A DNA stretch of 38,470 nucleotides, from positions 1 through 38,470 of the forward strand of contig JAFGIS010000631.1 of NCBI GenBank assembly GCA_016929495.1, in the 5' to 3' direction. The position numbers and the translations under genes are program-made. The notes beneath the pieces were generated by a model that ran no database searches, had not been told where the DNA came from, and was given only the letters and a program-made list of their open reading frames with translations. The DNA comes from Polyangiaceae bacterium. GTDB lineage: Bacteria > Myxococcota_A > Polyangia > Polyangiales > Polyangiaceae. This document shows positions 8,189-16,149 of the stretch, one piece after another. The number at the start of each line of letters is the position of its first letter. Positions within the stretch are counted from its first letter, which is position 1.

Positions 8189-8445
8189 AGGATCTCCTTC
8201 GTGGCCTTGATGCCCTTGCGACGCACCGCCCGCACCGTGACTGTGCGCTGCTGCTCGTCGACGTCGTAGAAGACGCGGAAGTCCGCGACGCGAAGCTGCC
8301 ACACCGGACGACACGCATTCCACGGCGGCTCGATGCCCTTGAGCAGCTTCCGCCGGCGACCGGATCTCATGGGGCTTGCCGTCAGGCGCGCGCGAGGCGC
8401 TCGCAGATCTTGCTCCGCCTCTTGCACGTACCGAACGGAGAACAT
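8185..8445 (-). CDS. RelE/ParE-family toxin, apparently shortened
   Basis: This 86-residue protein ends like RelE-family toxins: RKLLKGIEPP, VWQLRVADFRVFYDVDE, and TVTVRAVRRKG (about residues 33-80). RelE toxins cut mRNA in the ribosome; ParE relatives poison gyrase. The N-terminal strand (FSVRYVQEAEQDLRA) is present, but it runs almost directly into RLTASP. Relatives I recall have roughly 15-20 more residues there, forming most of the helical hairpin. The frame is intact, so this could be an in-frame deletion that weakens the toxin. It overlaps the antitoxin start by 4 nt. No strong ribosome site is seen before the ATG at 8445. Confidence 0.82.
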   Translation of the reverse strand: MFSVRYVQEAEQDLRAPRARLTASPMRSGRRRKLLKGIEPPWNACRPVWQLRVADFRVFYDVDEQQRTVTVRAVRRKGIKATKEIL

Positions 8446-8630
8446 GTATCCAGAAGTCTGTCCAAGATTTTGCTACTGTCCAGGGCGCCCGATCGGAGTC
8501 CCGAGGACGGCGCCAGCAGGCAGCGCCCACCCTGCGGCGTCAAACGTGCTGCGCCGGAGCACTATACCTGTCGAGCGACCGTCCACCCGGACAACCCTCA
8601 GCGGCTTCAAGCTTGCGCGGCAGAACTGCA

Positions 8631-8777
8631 CCCAGCCCGGGCCCCCCACGGGCGCCGCAAGCGCACGCTTGTCGGGGTGCCGGCCGCCCGCAGCGCGAAG
8701 CGCGAAGCGCAGGGACCAGGCCACCGTGCTTTGACGAAACTGCGACGGGGGGAAGCCCTGTCCGCCTCCCCCCACCA
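8631..8777 (-). repeat. Repeat of the nadC downstream flank (copy A)
   Basis: This segment resembles 11555-11697, the region just past the nadC stop. Shared blocks include the GCAAGCGCACGCTTG-like inverted motif, CGCCCGCAGCGCG, GGCCACCGTGCTT and GACGGGGGG. Small insertions, such as an extra GCGAAGC unit, separate the copies. It is continuous with the nadC coding fragment at 8778-8866, so flank and gene end were duplicated as one piece. Confidence 0.7.
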
Positions 8778-8866
8778 CCCGATCCCCTCGATCTCCAGTG
8801 AAGTATCCGCCGCCGCCGAATGCGTGAGCGCCCCCACACTGATCGCGTCCGCCCCAAGCCGCGCCT
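8778..8866 (-). pseudogene. Fragment of the nadC 3' end (copy A)
   Basis: Read on the minus strand, about 29 codons match the NadC C-terminus: ARLGADAISVGALTHSA against GRLGVDVISVGAITHSA, then SLEIEGIG identical. Similarity stops abruptly upstream, near 8867. The nadC stop codon is lost and the frame reads on into the flank. The conserved protein reading with third-position changes suggests an old duplication that was once under selection, or divergence from a nadC paralogue. Confidence 0.8.
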
Positions 8867-8937
8867 GGGACGCCGGCCCGCGCGGCCTCTATGGCTTTGG
8901 CGGACGCCGCCGGCCAGGACGAGCCTGGGCGCCCTCC

Positions 8938-8994
8938 CCGCCCGAAGCGCGAAGCGCAAGCACGAGGCTACCGCTCTTGGACAAGACCACCGAG
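8938..8994 (-). repeat. Third, partial copy of the nadC-flank repeat
   Basis: CCGCCCGAAGCGCGAAGCGC, followed by a GAGGCTACCGCTCTTGGACAAG-type block, parallels CCGCAGCGCG / GGCCACCGTGCTT / CGAGACC in the other two flank copies. It is shorter and more diverged than copy A and has no nadC coding part attached. Confidence 0.45.
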
Positions 8995-9184
8995 AGTAGC
9001 TCGCGTTCGGCTTGCTGATCCGTTTGGGCTTGCCGGCCGCGGCAGCTTCGCCGGGCACGAAGTCATGGCCGACTGCCTTGACAGCGTTTTCCAGCAGTGC
9101 GACTGGGCAGACTCTGTTTCTATTGTGCGCGGCGGAATGTCTGCGGAGCGACACTCCCACGGCTCTGCATGGAGGTCATGAGCG

Positions 9185-11470
9185 ATGGTGACCAAAGCTT
9201 GTCGATTCGGGCTGCTATCGTGTGTGTTCCTCGCTGGCATCATGGCCTGCGGCGGCGACCGTCACTCCGGGCGAGCGTCGGGCTTTGCTGGCGCGGGGGG
9301 TGGAGGCACGAGCGCAAGCGACAGTGGCGGGTCGAACGCGTCCACAGGCGACGCTGGCGCCAGCAACGGCGGGCGTCACGCCTCTGCCGGCGCAGGGGGT
9401 GAAGCACAGAGCCACCCCGACAATGGCGAAACGAAGCCATCCGCAGAAGCAGCAGGTGCCAGCGGTTCGGGTGGTGATGCCCGAGCACACGCGTCCGGAG
9501 GGGGCCAAGGGGGCGCCTCGGCTCTTGCCGCAGGAGCAGGAGGCACAGGCCGCCCGTCCATCGGCAAGGCGACGCTCAGGGGAGCCGTACAGAAGGGCCC
9601 GTTCGTGCTCGGCTCGAGCGTAGCCGTGTCCGAGGTGGATGCGTCCGGAAGCCCGTCCGGGCAGGTCTACAGCACTCAGACGATCAATGACCTCGGCGAA
9701 TTCAGTGTGGACTTCGACTACAGCGGCTTCGTTTCCCTGGAGGCAAGCGGTTTCTACTACAACGAGCTCTCAGGCACTCTGTCCGGCGCCCAGATCGTGC
9801 TTCGCGCCTTCCATGAGATTACGATCTCCGGCACGCAGACCGTGTTCGTCAACCTGGTCACGCACCTGTCGTACAACCGAGTCAAGGCGCTCGTCGGGCA
9901 GAAGCTCTCGTTCGACGATGCGTCGGCTCAGGCGGAAACCGAGCTTCGGGCTGGACTCGAGATCGGCCTGCCTGATTTCGACCCGGGCAAGCAGGGCACG
10001 AGCCTGAACATCGCCGGGGGTGACACGGATGCCAACGCGTACCTCTTCGCGGTGAGCGCCGTGGTCGCCAAGGCGGCCGAGCTCCGAGGGGGCCCGTTGG
10101 ATGCGCGGATCCAGGAGCTGGTCAACACGATCTCAGCCGGGCTTGCGAGCGACGGAACCGTGCGCCAGGCTGTGGTGGACGAGCTACACGAAGCCCAGCA
10201 GGCTCTGGACACAGCGGCTGTGGAAGAGTCCTTTCAGGCGCGGCTCGACGAGCTCGGCTCAGACGCCGAGGTTCCGGATATCGATCGCATCCTGGACCAG
10301 GATTTCGACGGGCAGGTCAACGCCGAGGACTGTCTCCCAGCCGACCCCGAGCGCTGGACCGGACACGCGGACCATGACGGCGATGGGCATGATCACAAGG
10401 GGTGCGGTGGGGACGATTGCGAAGACGACCATGGAGAGCGGTTCCCGGGCAACCCCGAGGTGTGCGGCAACAACGTAGACGAAGACTGTTCCGGCGCCGC
10501 GAACGACGCGGACTGCGACGGCCATGACTCGAAGGCCGACGGCGGCGACGACTGCGACGACGGAAACGACCAACGCTACCCGGGCAACACGGAGGTTTGC
10601 GGCAATTCCGTGGACGAGGACTGCTCTGGTGTCGCCAATGACCTCGACTGCGATGGGCACGATGCCGTGGCCGATGGCGGCGACGATTGCGACGACGACA
10701 ACCCGGACCTGTTCTCCGGCAATTCTGAGGTTTGCGGGAACGGTACGGACGACAACTGCGACGGATTGATCGACGAGGGGTGCCCGTGCCCCGGGACGGG
10801 TGGGTCGGCCATGATTCGACTACCGGAGGTCTACTGCATCGACAGCACTGAGGTAACGCGCGAACAGTATCAGGAATGGCTCGCGACGCACCCTGACCCG
10901 TCCTCGGGCCAGAACGACGAGTGCACTTGGAACGACAGCTACGAACCCACCTGCGAGTGGCCGCCCGGTGACAAGGCAGAGCACCCCGTGGTCTGTGTGG
11001 ATTGGTGCGATGCGTACGCATACTGCATAGGCGTGGGCAAGCGGCTGTGTGGAAGCATCGACGGAGGCGCCAGCGACTTCAACGACCGATACAACGTTGC
11101 CGATCGTCAATGGTCCATCGCATGTTCATCATCACATCGTTATGAATGGCCGTATGGAGACTCGTTCCAGGCGTCTTCCTGCAACGTCTTCGATCACGGC
11201 ATGGCCGATACGGTACCCGTGGCAAGCCTGCCAGCATGCCAATCGCCCCTTTCGGCGTACGCGGGGGTGTTCGACATGTCCGGCAACGTGAAGGAATGGG
11301 AAGAAGCCTGCAACGGGGAGACTGGTAGCTCGGACCATTGCCTCGCGCGGGGCGGTTCGTTTGCAGACGACGTCGGCAATGACTACTTCCTCCTAGACTG
11401 TTCTAATTCGGACATCTTCGACCGGAACACGGCCACCAACGACCTGGGGTTCCGGTGTTGCAGCCCCTAG
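9185..11470 (+). CDS. Lipoprotein with MopE-like repeats and FGE/SUMF1-like domain
   Basis: This is a 761-residue exported lipoprotein: signal peptide with lipobox and Cys22, then a Gly/Ala/Ser-rich low-complexity stalk to about residue 125. A beta-rich domain opens GAVQKGPFVLGSSVAV (about 130-300) and a helical stretch runs to about 385. Next come three Asp/Cys repeats of the MopE type around residues 423, 468 and 515 (EVCGN.VDEDCSG..ND.DCDG), which probably bind Ca or another metal. From about 542 to the end is a formylglycine-generating-enzyme-like domain (IDSTEVTREQYQEWL, VCVDWCDAYAYC, FDMSGNVKEWEE, ARGGSF, LGFRCC). In such surface proteins this domain is often a ligand-binding fold and not an active sulfatase activator. 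GGAGG lies before the ATG. Confidence 0.85.
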   Translation: MVTKACRFGLLSCVFLAGIMACGGDRHSGRASGFAGAGGGGTSASDSGGSNASTGDAGASNGGRHASAGAGGEAQSHPDNGETKPSAEAAGASGSGGDARAHASGGGQGGASALAAGAGGTGRPSIGKATLRGAVQKGPFVLGSSVAVSEVDASGSPSGQVYSTQTINDLGEFSVDFDYSGFVSLEASGFYYNELSGTLSGAQIVLRAFHEITISGTQTVFVNLVTHLSYNRVKALVGQKLSFDDASAQAETELRAGLEIGLPDFDPGKQGTSLNIAGGDTDANAYLFAVSAVVAKAAELRGGPLDARIQELVNTISAGLASDGTVRQAVVDELHEAQQALDTAAVEESFQARLDELGSDAEVPDIDRILDQDFDGQVNAEDCLPADPERWTGHADHDGDGHDHKGCGGDDCEDDHGERFPGNPEVCGNNVDEDCSGAANDADCDGHDSKADGGDDCDDGNDQRYPGNTEVCGNSVDEDCSGVANDLDCDGHDAVADGGDDCDDDNPDLFSGNSEVCGNGTDDNCDGLIDEGCPCPGTGGSAMIRLPEVYCIDSTEVTREQYQEWLATHPDPSSGQNDECTWNDSYEPTCEWPPGDKAEHPVVCVDWCDAYAYCIGVGKRLCGSIDGGASDFNDRYNVADRQWSIACSSSHRYEWPYGDSFQASSCNVFDHGMADTVPVASLPACQSPLSAYAGVFDMSGNVKEWEEACNGETGSSDHCLARGGSFADDVGNDYFLLDCSNSDIFDRNTATNDLGFRCCSP

Positions 11471-11554
11471 CTACCTAGCCGCGGCCAAACACGCCGAGGC
11501 GCGCTCTCCACAAGGGTCCGCCGCGCCGTCGCGGAGCCGGGCCGCGCCGTCTTG

Positions 11555-11697
11555 ACCAGCCCAGGCCCCCCGCGTGCGCCGCAGGCGCACGCTTGCCGGG
11601 GGCCGAGCCCGCCCGCAGCGCGCAGCGCGAGGACCGGGCCACCGTGCTTCGTCGAGACCGTGACGGGGGGCAACCCCTGCCCCGCCGCCTCCCCTCA
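11555..11697 (-). repeat. nadC downstream flank, parent copy of the repeat family
   Basis: This is the non-coding strip just beyond the nadC stop codon. It contains an imperfect inverted motif (GTGCGCCGCAGGCGCAC) that could act as a terminator stem for nadC. Related sequence is found at 8631-8777 and, in part, at 8938-8994. The large lipoprotein gene converges on nadC here. Confidence 0.6.
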
Positions 11698-12540
11698 CCC
11701 GATCCCCTCGATCTCCAGCGAGATATCCACCGCCCCCGCCGAATGCGTGATCGCCCCCACGCTGATCACATCCACCCCGAGCCGCCCGAGCTCCGCAATC
11801 CTCTCGACCCCGACGCCCCCCGACACCTCGACGATCGCCCTCCCGCCCACACGCCGCACCGCCTCGCCCACTTGTTCGACTGCGAAGTTGTCGAGCATCA
11901 CGATGTCCGCCCGAGCGCCCAGCGCCTCGTCGAGCTCGGCCATCGACTCGACCTCGATCTCGATCCGGCAAGTGTGCGGGACATGGGCCCGTGCCGCCTC
12001 GATGGCTTGACGCACCCCGCCGGCCATGGCGATGTGGTTGTCCTTGATGAGCACGCCCGCTCCCAGCGCGTCGCGGTGGTTCCTCCCGCCGCCCGAGCGC
12101 ACGGCATAGCGCTCCAGCGCCCTCAATCCGGGCGTCGTCTTGCGGGTGTCGGTGATCCGCGTCGAGCATCCCGGGGGAATTGCAGTGACGTACTCTCGGG
12201 TGAGCGTCGCGATGCCGCTCAGGCGCTGCACGAAGTTGAGGGCGACCCGCTCGCCCATGAGGATCGCGTGAGCCTGGCCCTCGACGATCCAGAGCACCTC
12301 GTCCGGCGCAGCGGTCTCCCCGTCGGCCTTGAGCCGTTCGACGCGCGCTCCGGGATCGAGCCGGGTGAACACGCGCGCGAACACGTCGGCACCGCACGCC
12401 ACCATGGGCATCCGGGCGATGGCACGCCCAATGGCGCGCGCGTCGGGGCTGACCATCGCCTCGGTGGTCAGGTCACCGCCCGCGAGGTCTTCCTCCAAGG
12501 CGCGGTCTACGATGGCTTCCAGCCGAGGCAGAGCGATCAT
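11695..12540 (-). CDS. nadC: Nicotinate-nucleotide pyrophosphorylase (carboxylating)
   Basis: This 281-residue enzyme is the usual length for quinolinate phosphoribosyltransferase. It converts quinolinate and PRPP to nicotinate mononucleotide in NAD synthesis. Motifs in order: EEDLAGGDLTTEA near the N-terminus; LNFVQRLSGIATLT (about 100-115); ITDTRKTTPGLRALERYAV (about 128-147, PRPP/substrate-binding basic residues); GGGRNHRDALGAGVLIKDNH (about 150-168); the barrel strand VMLDNF (about 214); VSGGV and ISVGAITHSA near the end. The gene overlaps the stop of the upstream intramembrane protease by 4 nt (ATGA), so they form one operon. Decayed copies of its 3' end occur at 8778-8866 and 7828-7895. 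Confidence 0.96.
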   Translation of the reverse strand: MIALPRLEAIVDRALEEDLAGGDLTTEAMVSPDARAIGRAIARMPMVACGADVFARVFTRLDPGARVERLKADGETAAPDEVLWIVEGQAHAILMGERVALNFVQRLSGIATLTREYVTAIPPGCSTRITDTRKTTPGLRALERYAVRSGGGRNHRDALGAGVLIKDNHIAMAGGVRQAIEAARAHVPHTCRIEIEVESMAELDEALGARADIVMLDNFAVEQVGEAVRRVGGRAIVEVSGGVGVERIAELGRLGVDVISVGAITHSAGAVDISLEIEGIG

Positions 12541-13181
12541 CCGCCGAGACCGTAGCTCGCAGCCAGGAAGGACGCAAAGAGGTTGCTCAGTGCGTGCAGG
12601 CAGAGCGACGCGCCGATCCCGCCCGTTCTGGCTCGCAGCCAGCCGAAAACCAATGCGGGGAAGAACACTGCCAGCCGCCCGGGCTGCGGCTGGGTAAGCA
12701 GGTGCCCCACCGCGAAGAACAGACTCGAAGCGAGCACTCCCCAGCCGAGCTCGGCGCCGAAAAGCTTCAGGCGCGGCGCCCAGCGATCATCGAGAGCGCG
12801 CTGCAGATAGCCTCGGTAGAAAGCTTCTTCGGGCAGGGCGATGACCAGAAGCTGCCCGAGCACCTCGTCGGCCGCGTGAGCGGGCAACATCGGCGCGAAG
12901 GACGCGCGGGGCTCGTACCACCGCAGCCAACCGACCCAGAACGGTGGAAACAAGATCAGTCCGAACAGGGCGGCCCAGCCGAGCGCTCGAAGGCTGTCGC
13001 GCAGCAACCGATCGGCATCGAGCCGCTCGCTCTCGAGCAGTCCGCCGAGCGCGAGCCCAAAGTGTCTGATGGACTCGTTCGACGCGCCACGCAGAACGAC
13101 CCGGTGCACTACGAAGAGGAACCCGAGGCCCACGCCCGTTGCGGCAAGGTCGTCCGGCAGCGCGTACGAGAGCGCGGTCAT
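12537..13181 (-). CDS. CPBP-family glutamic intramembrane protease, possible myxosortase
   Basis: This 214-residue multi-pass membrane protein has all CPBP (Rce1-like) motifs: PEEAFYRGYLQ with Glu118, Glu119 and Arg123; FFAVGH with Phe156 and His160; and HALSN with His196. Four or more hydrophobic helices surround them (about 12-30, 66-86, 108-125, 142-162, 170-185). Family members cleave within membranes. In Myxococcota, related proteases act as myxosortases that process MYXO-CTERM tails, and a protein with such a tail is encoded at 5140-5700. That link is inference. The gene is upstream of nadC with a 4-nt overlap, so it is probably co-transcribed. The start is the ATG at 13181; no Shine-Dalgarno is obvious. 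Confidence 0.85.
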   Translation of the reverse strand: MTALSYALPDDLAATGVGLGFLFVVHRVVLRGASNESIRHFGLALGGLLESERLDADRLLRDSLRALGWAALFGLILFPPFWVGWLRWYEPRASFAPMLPAHAADEVLGQLLVIALPEEAFYRGYLQRALDDRWAPRLKLFGAELGWGVLASSLFFAVGHLLTQPQPGRLAVFFPALVFGWLRARTGGIGASLCLHALSNLFASFLAASYGLGG

Positions 13182-13466
13182 CGCCGCGGTGGTGACGGCC
13201 GCAACAGTGACGGGGTGCGTGGGGGCGATGGGGGACGTTACCGGGCGCTCGGGTGTCGCGCCAGCGATGGAAAGCGTGTCCTCACTGGAGAATTCCAGCT
13301 ATTGGGGAGTGGGCCCGCAGGAACCGGCCCAGTAGCCGCTACACATCAGAGTTGCACGGCTCTCGCAGTGAGCGCCGTGTTGATATAAGGTCCGGGAGCT
13401 GTTTTCGGGCGCGGGCGTGCCACGCGTCCGCCGCATTTCGCCGCAGCAGCACCTCTCGGAGGAGTC

Positions 13467-16145
13467 ATGCTCGAAGCCACGCAGCCCCAGAACCTTCCGG
13501 CCCCGCGTCCCCCGATGCCCATCGGGCGCGTTGACCTCTCGAAATGGCCGCCGGACGACGACAACCTGCCCGCGGGCCCTCCCCCAGGCGGCGGTCTCCC
13601 CGCTGGCGGCGGAGGCTACGATCTGGGCGGCGGTGATTTCAAGAAGGGTCGCTTCAACCCGGTCGTCATTCTCGTGGCGATCGTGGCCGTGGTCGGCCTC
13701 GCCGTGATGCTGTTCATCGGTGTGAAGACAGACGCGCAGCGGGTCGAGGTCCAGGACGCCGAGAAGATCAAGCAGCAGATCTACGTGATGACCCAGGCCG
13801 AACAGCTGCCTCAGTGGCGCAAGTGGGCCGTCACCAACCAGAGCGACTACCTCAAGCAGGAGGCTCTGAAACAGCTCGCGTGGGCCGAGGACCCGGCGGG
13901 CGTGGACATGGCGATCAAGGCTTTGAGTGACCAGTCCGAGGCCGTTCAGGGCATGGCTGCCACGGTGCTCTCCGAGTACGGCTCGCCGGCAGCCGACAAG
14001 GCCAAGGACCCGCTGCTGGCCGCGTTCAAGACGGCCGGACCCGGCTCCAAGCCGCAGATCGCCTGGGCGCTGGTCGTGCTCGGCGACAACCGGGCCTTCG
14101 ACAAGATCCTGGACCTGTATCGCATCGGCCATCTTTCGACCGTTCAACGCTTGGGCGGGGGCCTCGCTTTCGACGCGGACAAGATTGTCAAGCTCATCAG
14201 TCTCGACAAGCTCGCCACGTACGCCTCTGACTCGAGCCCGGCCGTACGACAGCTGGTCGCCACCGTGCTCTCGCAGAACGCGGACGCGAAGTTCACCGAC
14301 GTGCTGATCAAGCTGCTTCAGGATACCGACGGCGAGATCTCACGGCAAGCCGCGCCCGGCCTGGGCAAGATCGGCGACGAGCGTGCACGCGAGCCCTTGA
14401 TCAAGGCACTGCGCGGCTCCGACAAGGAGAGCCGCCGCAAGTACCTCGAGGCTCTGCGCGATGGCGTGGGTGCCCAGGGTTTGGTGGTCGCGCTGGACAC
14501 CGTCGCGGAAGACAACGAGAAGTCGCGCTGGTACCAGACCAACCAGATCTACGAAATGCTCGAGAAACTGGCTGATCCGCGTGTTGGCGACTACCTGATG
14601 CCGGTTCTCGAGAAGAACCCGCACATCCATTGGCAGATCACCGCCGCCATCATCATGGCTTCGGTCGGCGACCTGCGAGCCGTCCCCACGCTGGCGAAGA
14701 CCCTGCGCATGGACCCGCAGAAGATCTACAGCGACGACAACGACTGGGAGCAGCTGCTCAAGCGCGACAGCAACGAGCGCGTGGTGGCGGCCAGGATGAT
14801 CGCGGACTTGGCGGTCCTGCACACGGAGAAGGTCGAGGACATCCGCAACCAGGCTGAGGACGCGGTCATCTTCTGGATTCACGAGATGCCTTCTCCGCAC
14901 GCCAACGGCCTGCGCGCCCTGGCGGCCATGGGCTCCACCAAGGACATCGAGGCGATGCGCGACTGGGCCAATCCCGACGCGCCTCTTCCCAAAGAGGGTC
15001 AGCAGCCTCCGATGCCCGAAGAATGGGTCGTCGCACAGAGCGCCCTGCGCTACGTCGGCTGGTTGAAGGACCCGCCGTCTTGGAGGGTCCTGGACAAGGC
15101 CCTCACGCGCCGTCCGAAGGAGATCGACGTAACCATGGACGGACTGATGCAGGGCGGCCTGGCCATCCTCGGCATGACCCTTCGCGCGTTGGGCGTCGGG
15201 GCTTCGGAGGGCTTCTCGCAGTGGGGTGACCCCAGAGCCGTCAAGCCTCTGATGAAGTACATCGAAGAGGTGCGCGAGAACGAGCAGAGCCGCATGGCGG
15301 CCTGCGCCGCCCTGGCGTGGGTCGGCGAAGAGAAGGACATGCTCGAGGTCGCCAAGAAGATCCAGGAGTACAACGGCGAAGCCAAATCCGATCAGTTCAG
15401 GCGGGCGTGCCTGCTGGAAACGTTGGTCCAGCGTCCGGTGCCGGGAACGGCCGACGCCCTGCTGCAGCTGATGACGCCGGCCTCCGCGATGGAAACACGC
15501 CACCAGGTGGCACACGCCATCGGCAAGGCCGGACTGACCGAAGAGACCCAGGCGAAGCTGTTCGAAATGATGAACGACGAGCAGATGATGAACGATGCGG
15601 CCTTGGCCCTCATCCTGGGCGGCAAGCCAGACGTTGCTGCACGCGCCGTGGCCATGTACGCCGGCAAGCCGAAGGAAGCGCTCGAGGAGCTGCAGAGCCT
15701 CTACTATTACATCTTTGGCTACTGGTCCACGGAAGACCTGGACAAGGGACGGATCTTCAACTGGGTCGACAACGCAGAGGCCATCAGCCACATCACGATC
15801 AAGGAGACGCCTCAGGTGTGGGCCAGAACGTTGTTGATGCGGCAGTTCAACAACCTCATGTTCGACAACGGCCCGCACTCGTTCACTCGCGTCGTGCTTC
15901 GCTGCCGTCTGATGCAGATGGCCAAGGGCGACGATACGGAGAAGCGCGAAGGCGCGATCCGCGCGCTGAAGTTCATGAAGGAACAGGGCGTACTGCTGGC
16001 CCTCCGCAGCGAGTCCGGGCCAACCGGAGAGCTCGCAGCCAGAGCGTATCACGAACTCATGAACCCGGTGATCGAGAGGGGCGGCGTCATCAAGACGGAC
16101 GACAAGAACCCCGAGGACAAGGATCCGCTCGAGAACATGCGGTAG
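13467..16145 (+). CDS. Membrane-anchored HEAT-repeat protein, 892 aa
   Basis: A Pro/Gly-rich cytoplasmic N-terminus (about residues 1-65) precedes a single transmembrane helix (about 67-88, VVILVAIVAVVGLAVMLFIG). The remaining 800 residues are alpha-solenoid. HEAT/PBS-lyase-like repeats are clear at about 125-330 (DYLKQEALKQLAWAEDP; AVQGMAATVLSEYG; EISRQAAPGLGKIGDERA) and return at 560-760 (RMAACAALAWVGEEKDM; HQVAHAIGKAGLTEE). Solenoids of this kind bind proteins, so it is probably a periplasmic scaffold. GGAGGAG lies just before the ATG, and a TATAAG -10-like box is at 13384. A lipoprotein and a zinc-ribbon membrane protein follow within 4 nt or overlap, suggesting a complex. No catalytic motif is seen. 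Confidence 0.88.
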   Translation: MLEATQPQNLPAPRPPMPIGRVDLSKWPPDDDNLPAGPPPGGGLPAGGGGYDLGGGDFKKGRFNPVVILVAIVAVVGLAVMLFIGVKTDAQRVEVQDAEKIKQQIYVMTQAEQLPQWRKWAVTNQSDYLKQEALKQLAWAEDPAGVDMAIKALSDQSEAVQGMAATVLSEYGSPAADKAKDPLLAAFKTAGPGSKPQIAWALVVLGDNRAFDKILDLYRIGHLSTVQRLGGGLAFDADKIVKLISLDKLATYASDSSPAVRQLVATVLSQNADAKFTDVLIKLLQDTDGEISRQAAPGLGKIGDERAREPLIKALRGSDKESRRKYLEALRDGVGAQGLVVALDTVAEDNEKSRWYQTNQIYEMLEKLADPRVGDYLMPVLEKNPHIHWQITAAIIMASVGDLRAVPTLAKTLRMDPQKIYSDDNDWEQLLKRDSNERVVAARMIADLAVLHTEKVEDIRNQAEDAVIFWIHEMPSPHANGLRALAAMGSTKDIEAMRDWANPDAPLPKEGQQPPMPEEWVVAQSALRYVGWLKDPPSWRVLDKALTRRPKEIDVTMDGLMQGGLAILGMTLRALGVGASEGFSQWGDPRAVKPLMKYIEEVRENEQSRMAACAALAWVGEEKDMLEVAKKIQEYNGEAKSDQFRRACLLETLVQRPVPGTADALLQLMTPASAMETRHQVAHAIGKAGLTEETQAKLFEMMNDEQMMNDAALALILGGKPDVAARAVAMYAGKPKEALEELQSLYYYIFGYWSTEDLDKGRIFNWVDNAEAISHITIKETPQVWARTLLMRQFNNLMFDNGPHSFTRVVLRCRLMQMAKGDDTEKREGAIRALKFMKEQGVLLALRSESGPTGELAARAYHELMNPVIERGGVIKTDDKNPEDKDPLENMR

Positions 16146-16149
16146 GGTA

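Larger units (their letters stand above)
8446..9184. other. Gene-free stretch with nadC-derived repeats
   Basis: I see no convincing gene in these 739 bases, although several frames are open because of the high GC. The stretch holds a long imperfect copy of the nadC 3' end plus its downstream flank (8631-8866) and a further partial copy of the flank (8938-8994). The last 100 bases before 9185 are less GC-rich and probably contain the promoter of the large lipoprotein gene, with GGAGG 10 nt before its ATG. Confidence 0.75.

Noticed and set aside
8410..9018. Plus-strand open frame of 202 codons
   Set aside because: Arg/Pro/Ser-rich translation with no motif; it runs antisense through the nadC-derived repeats.
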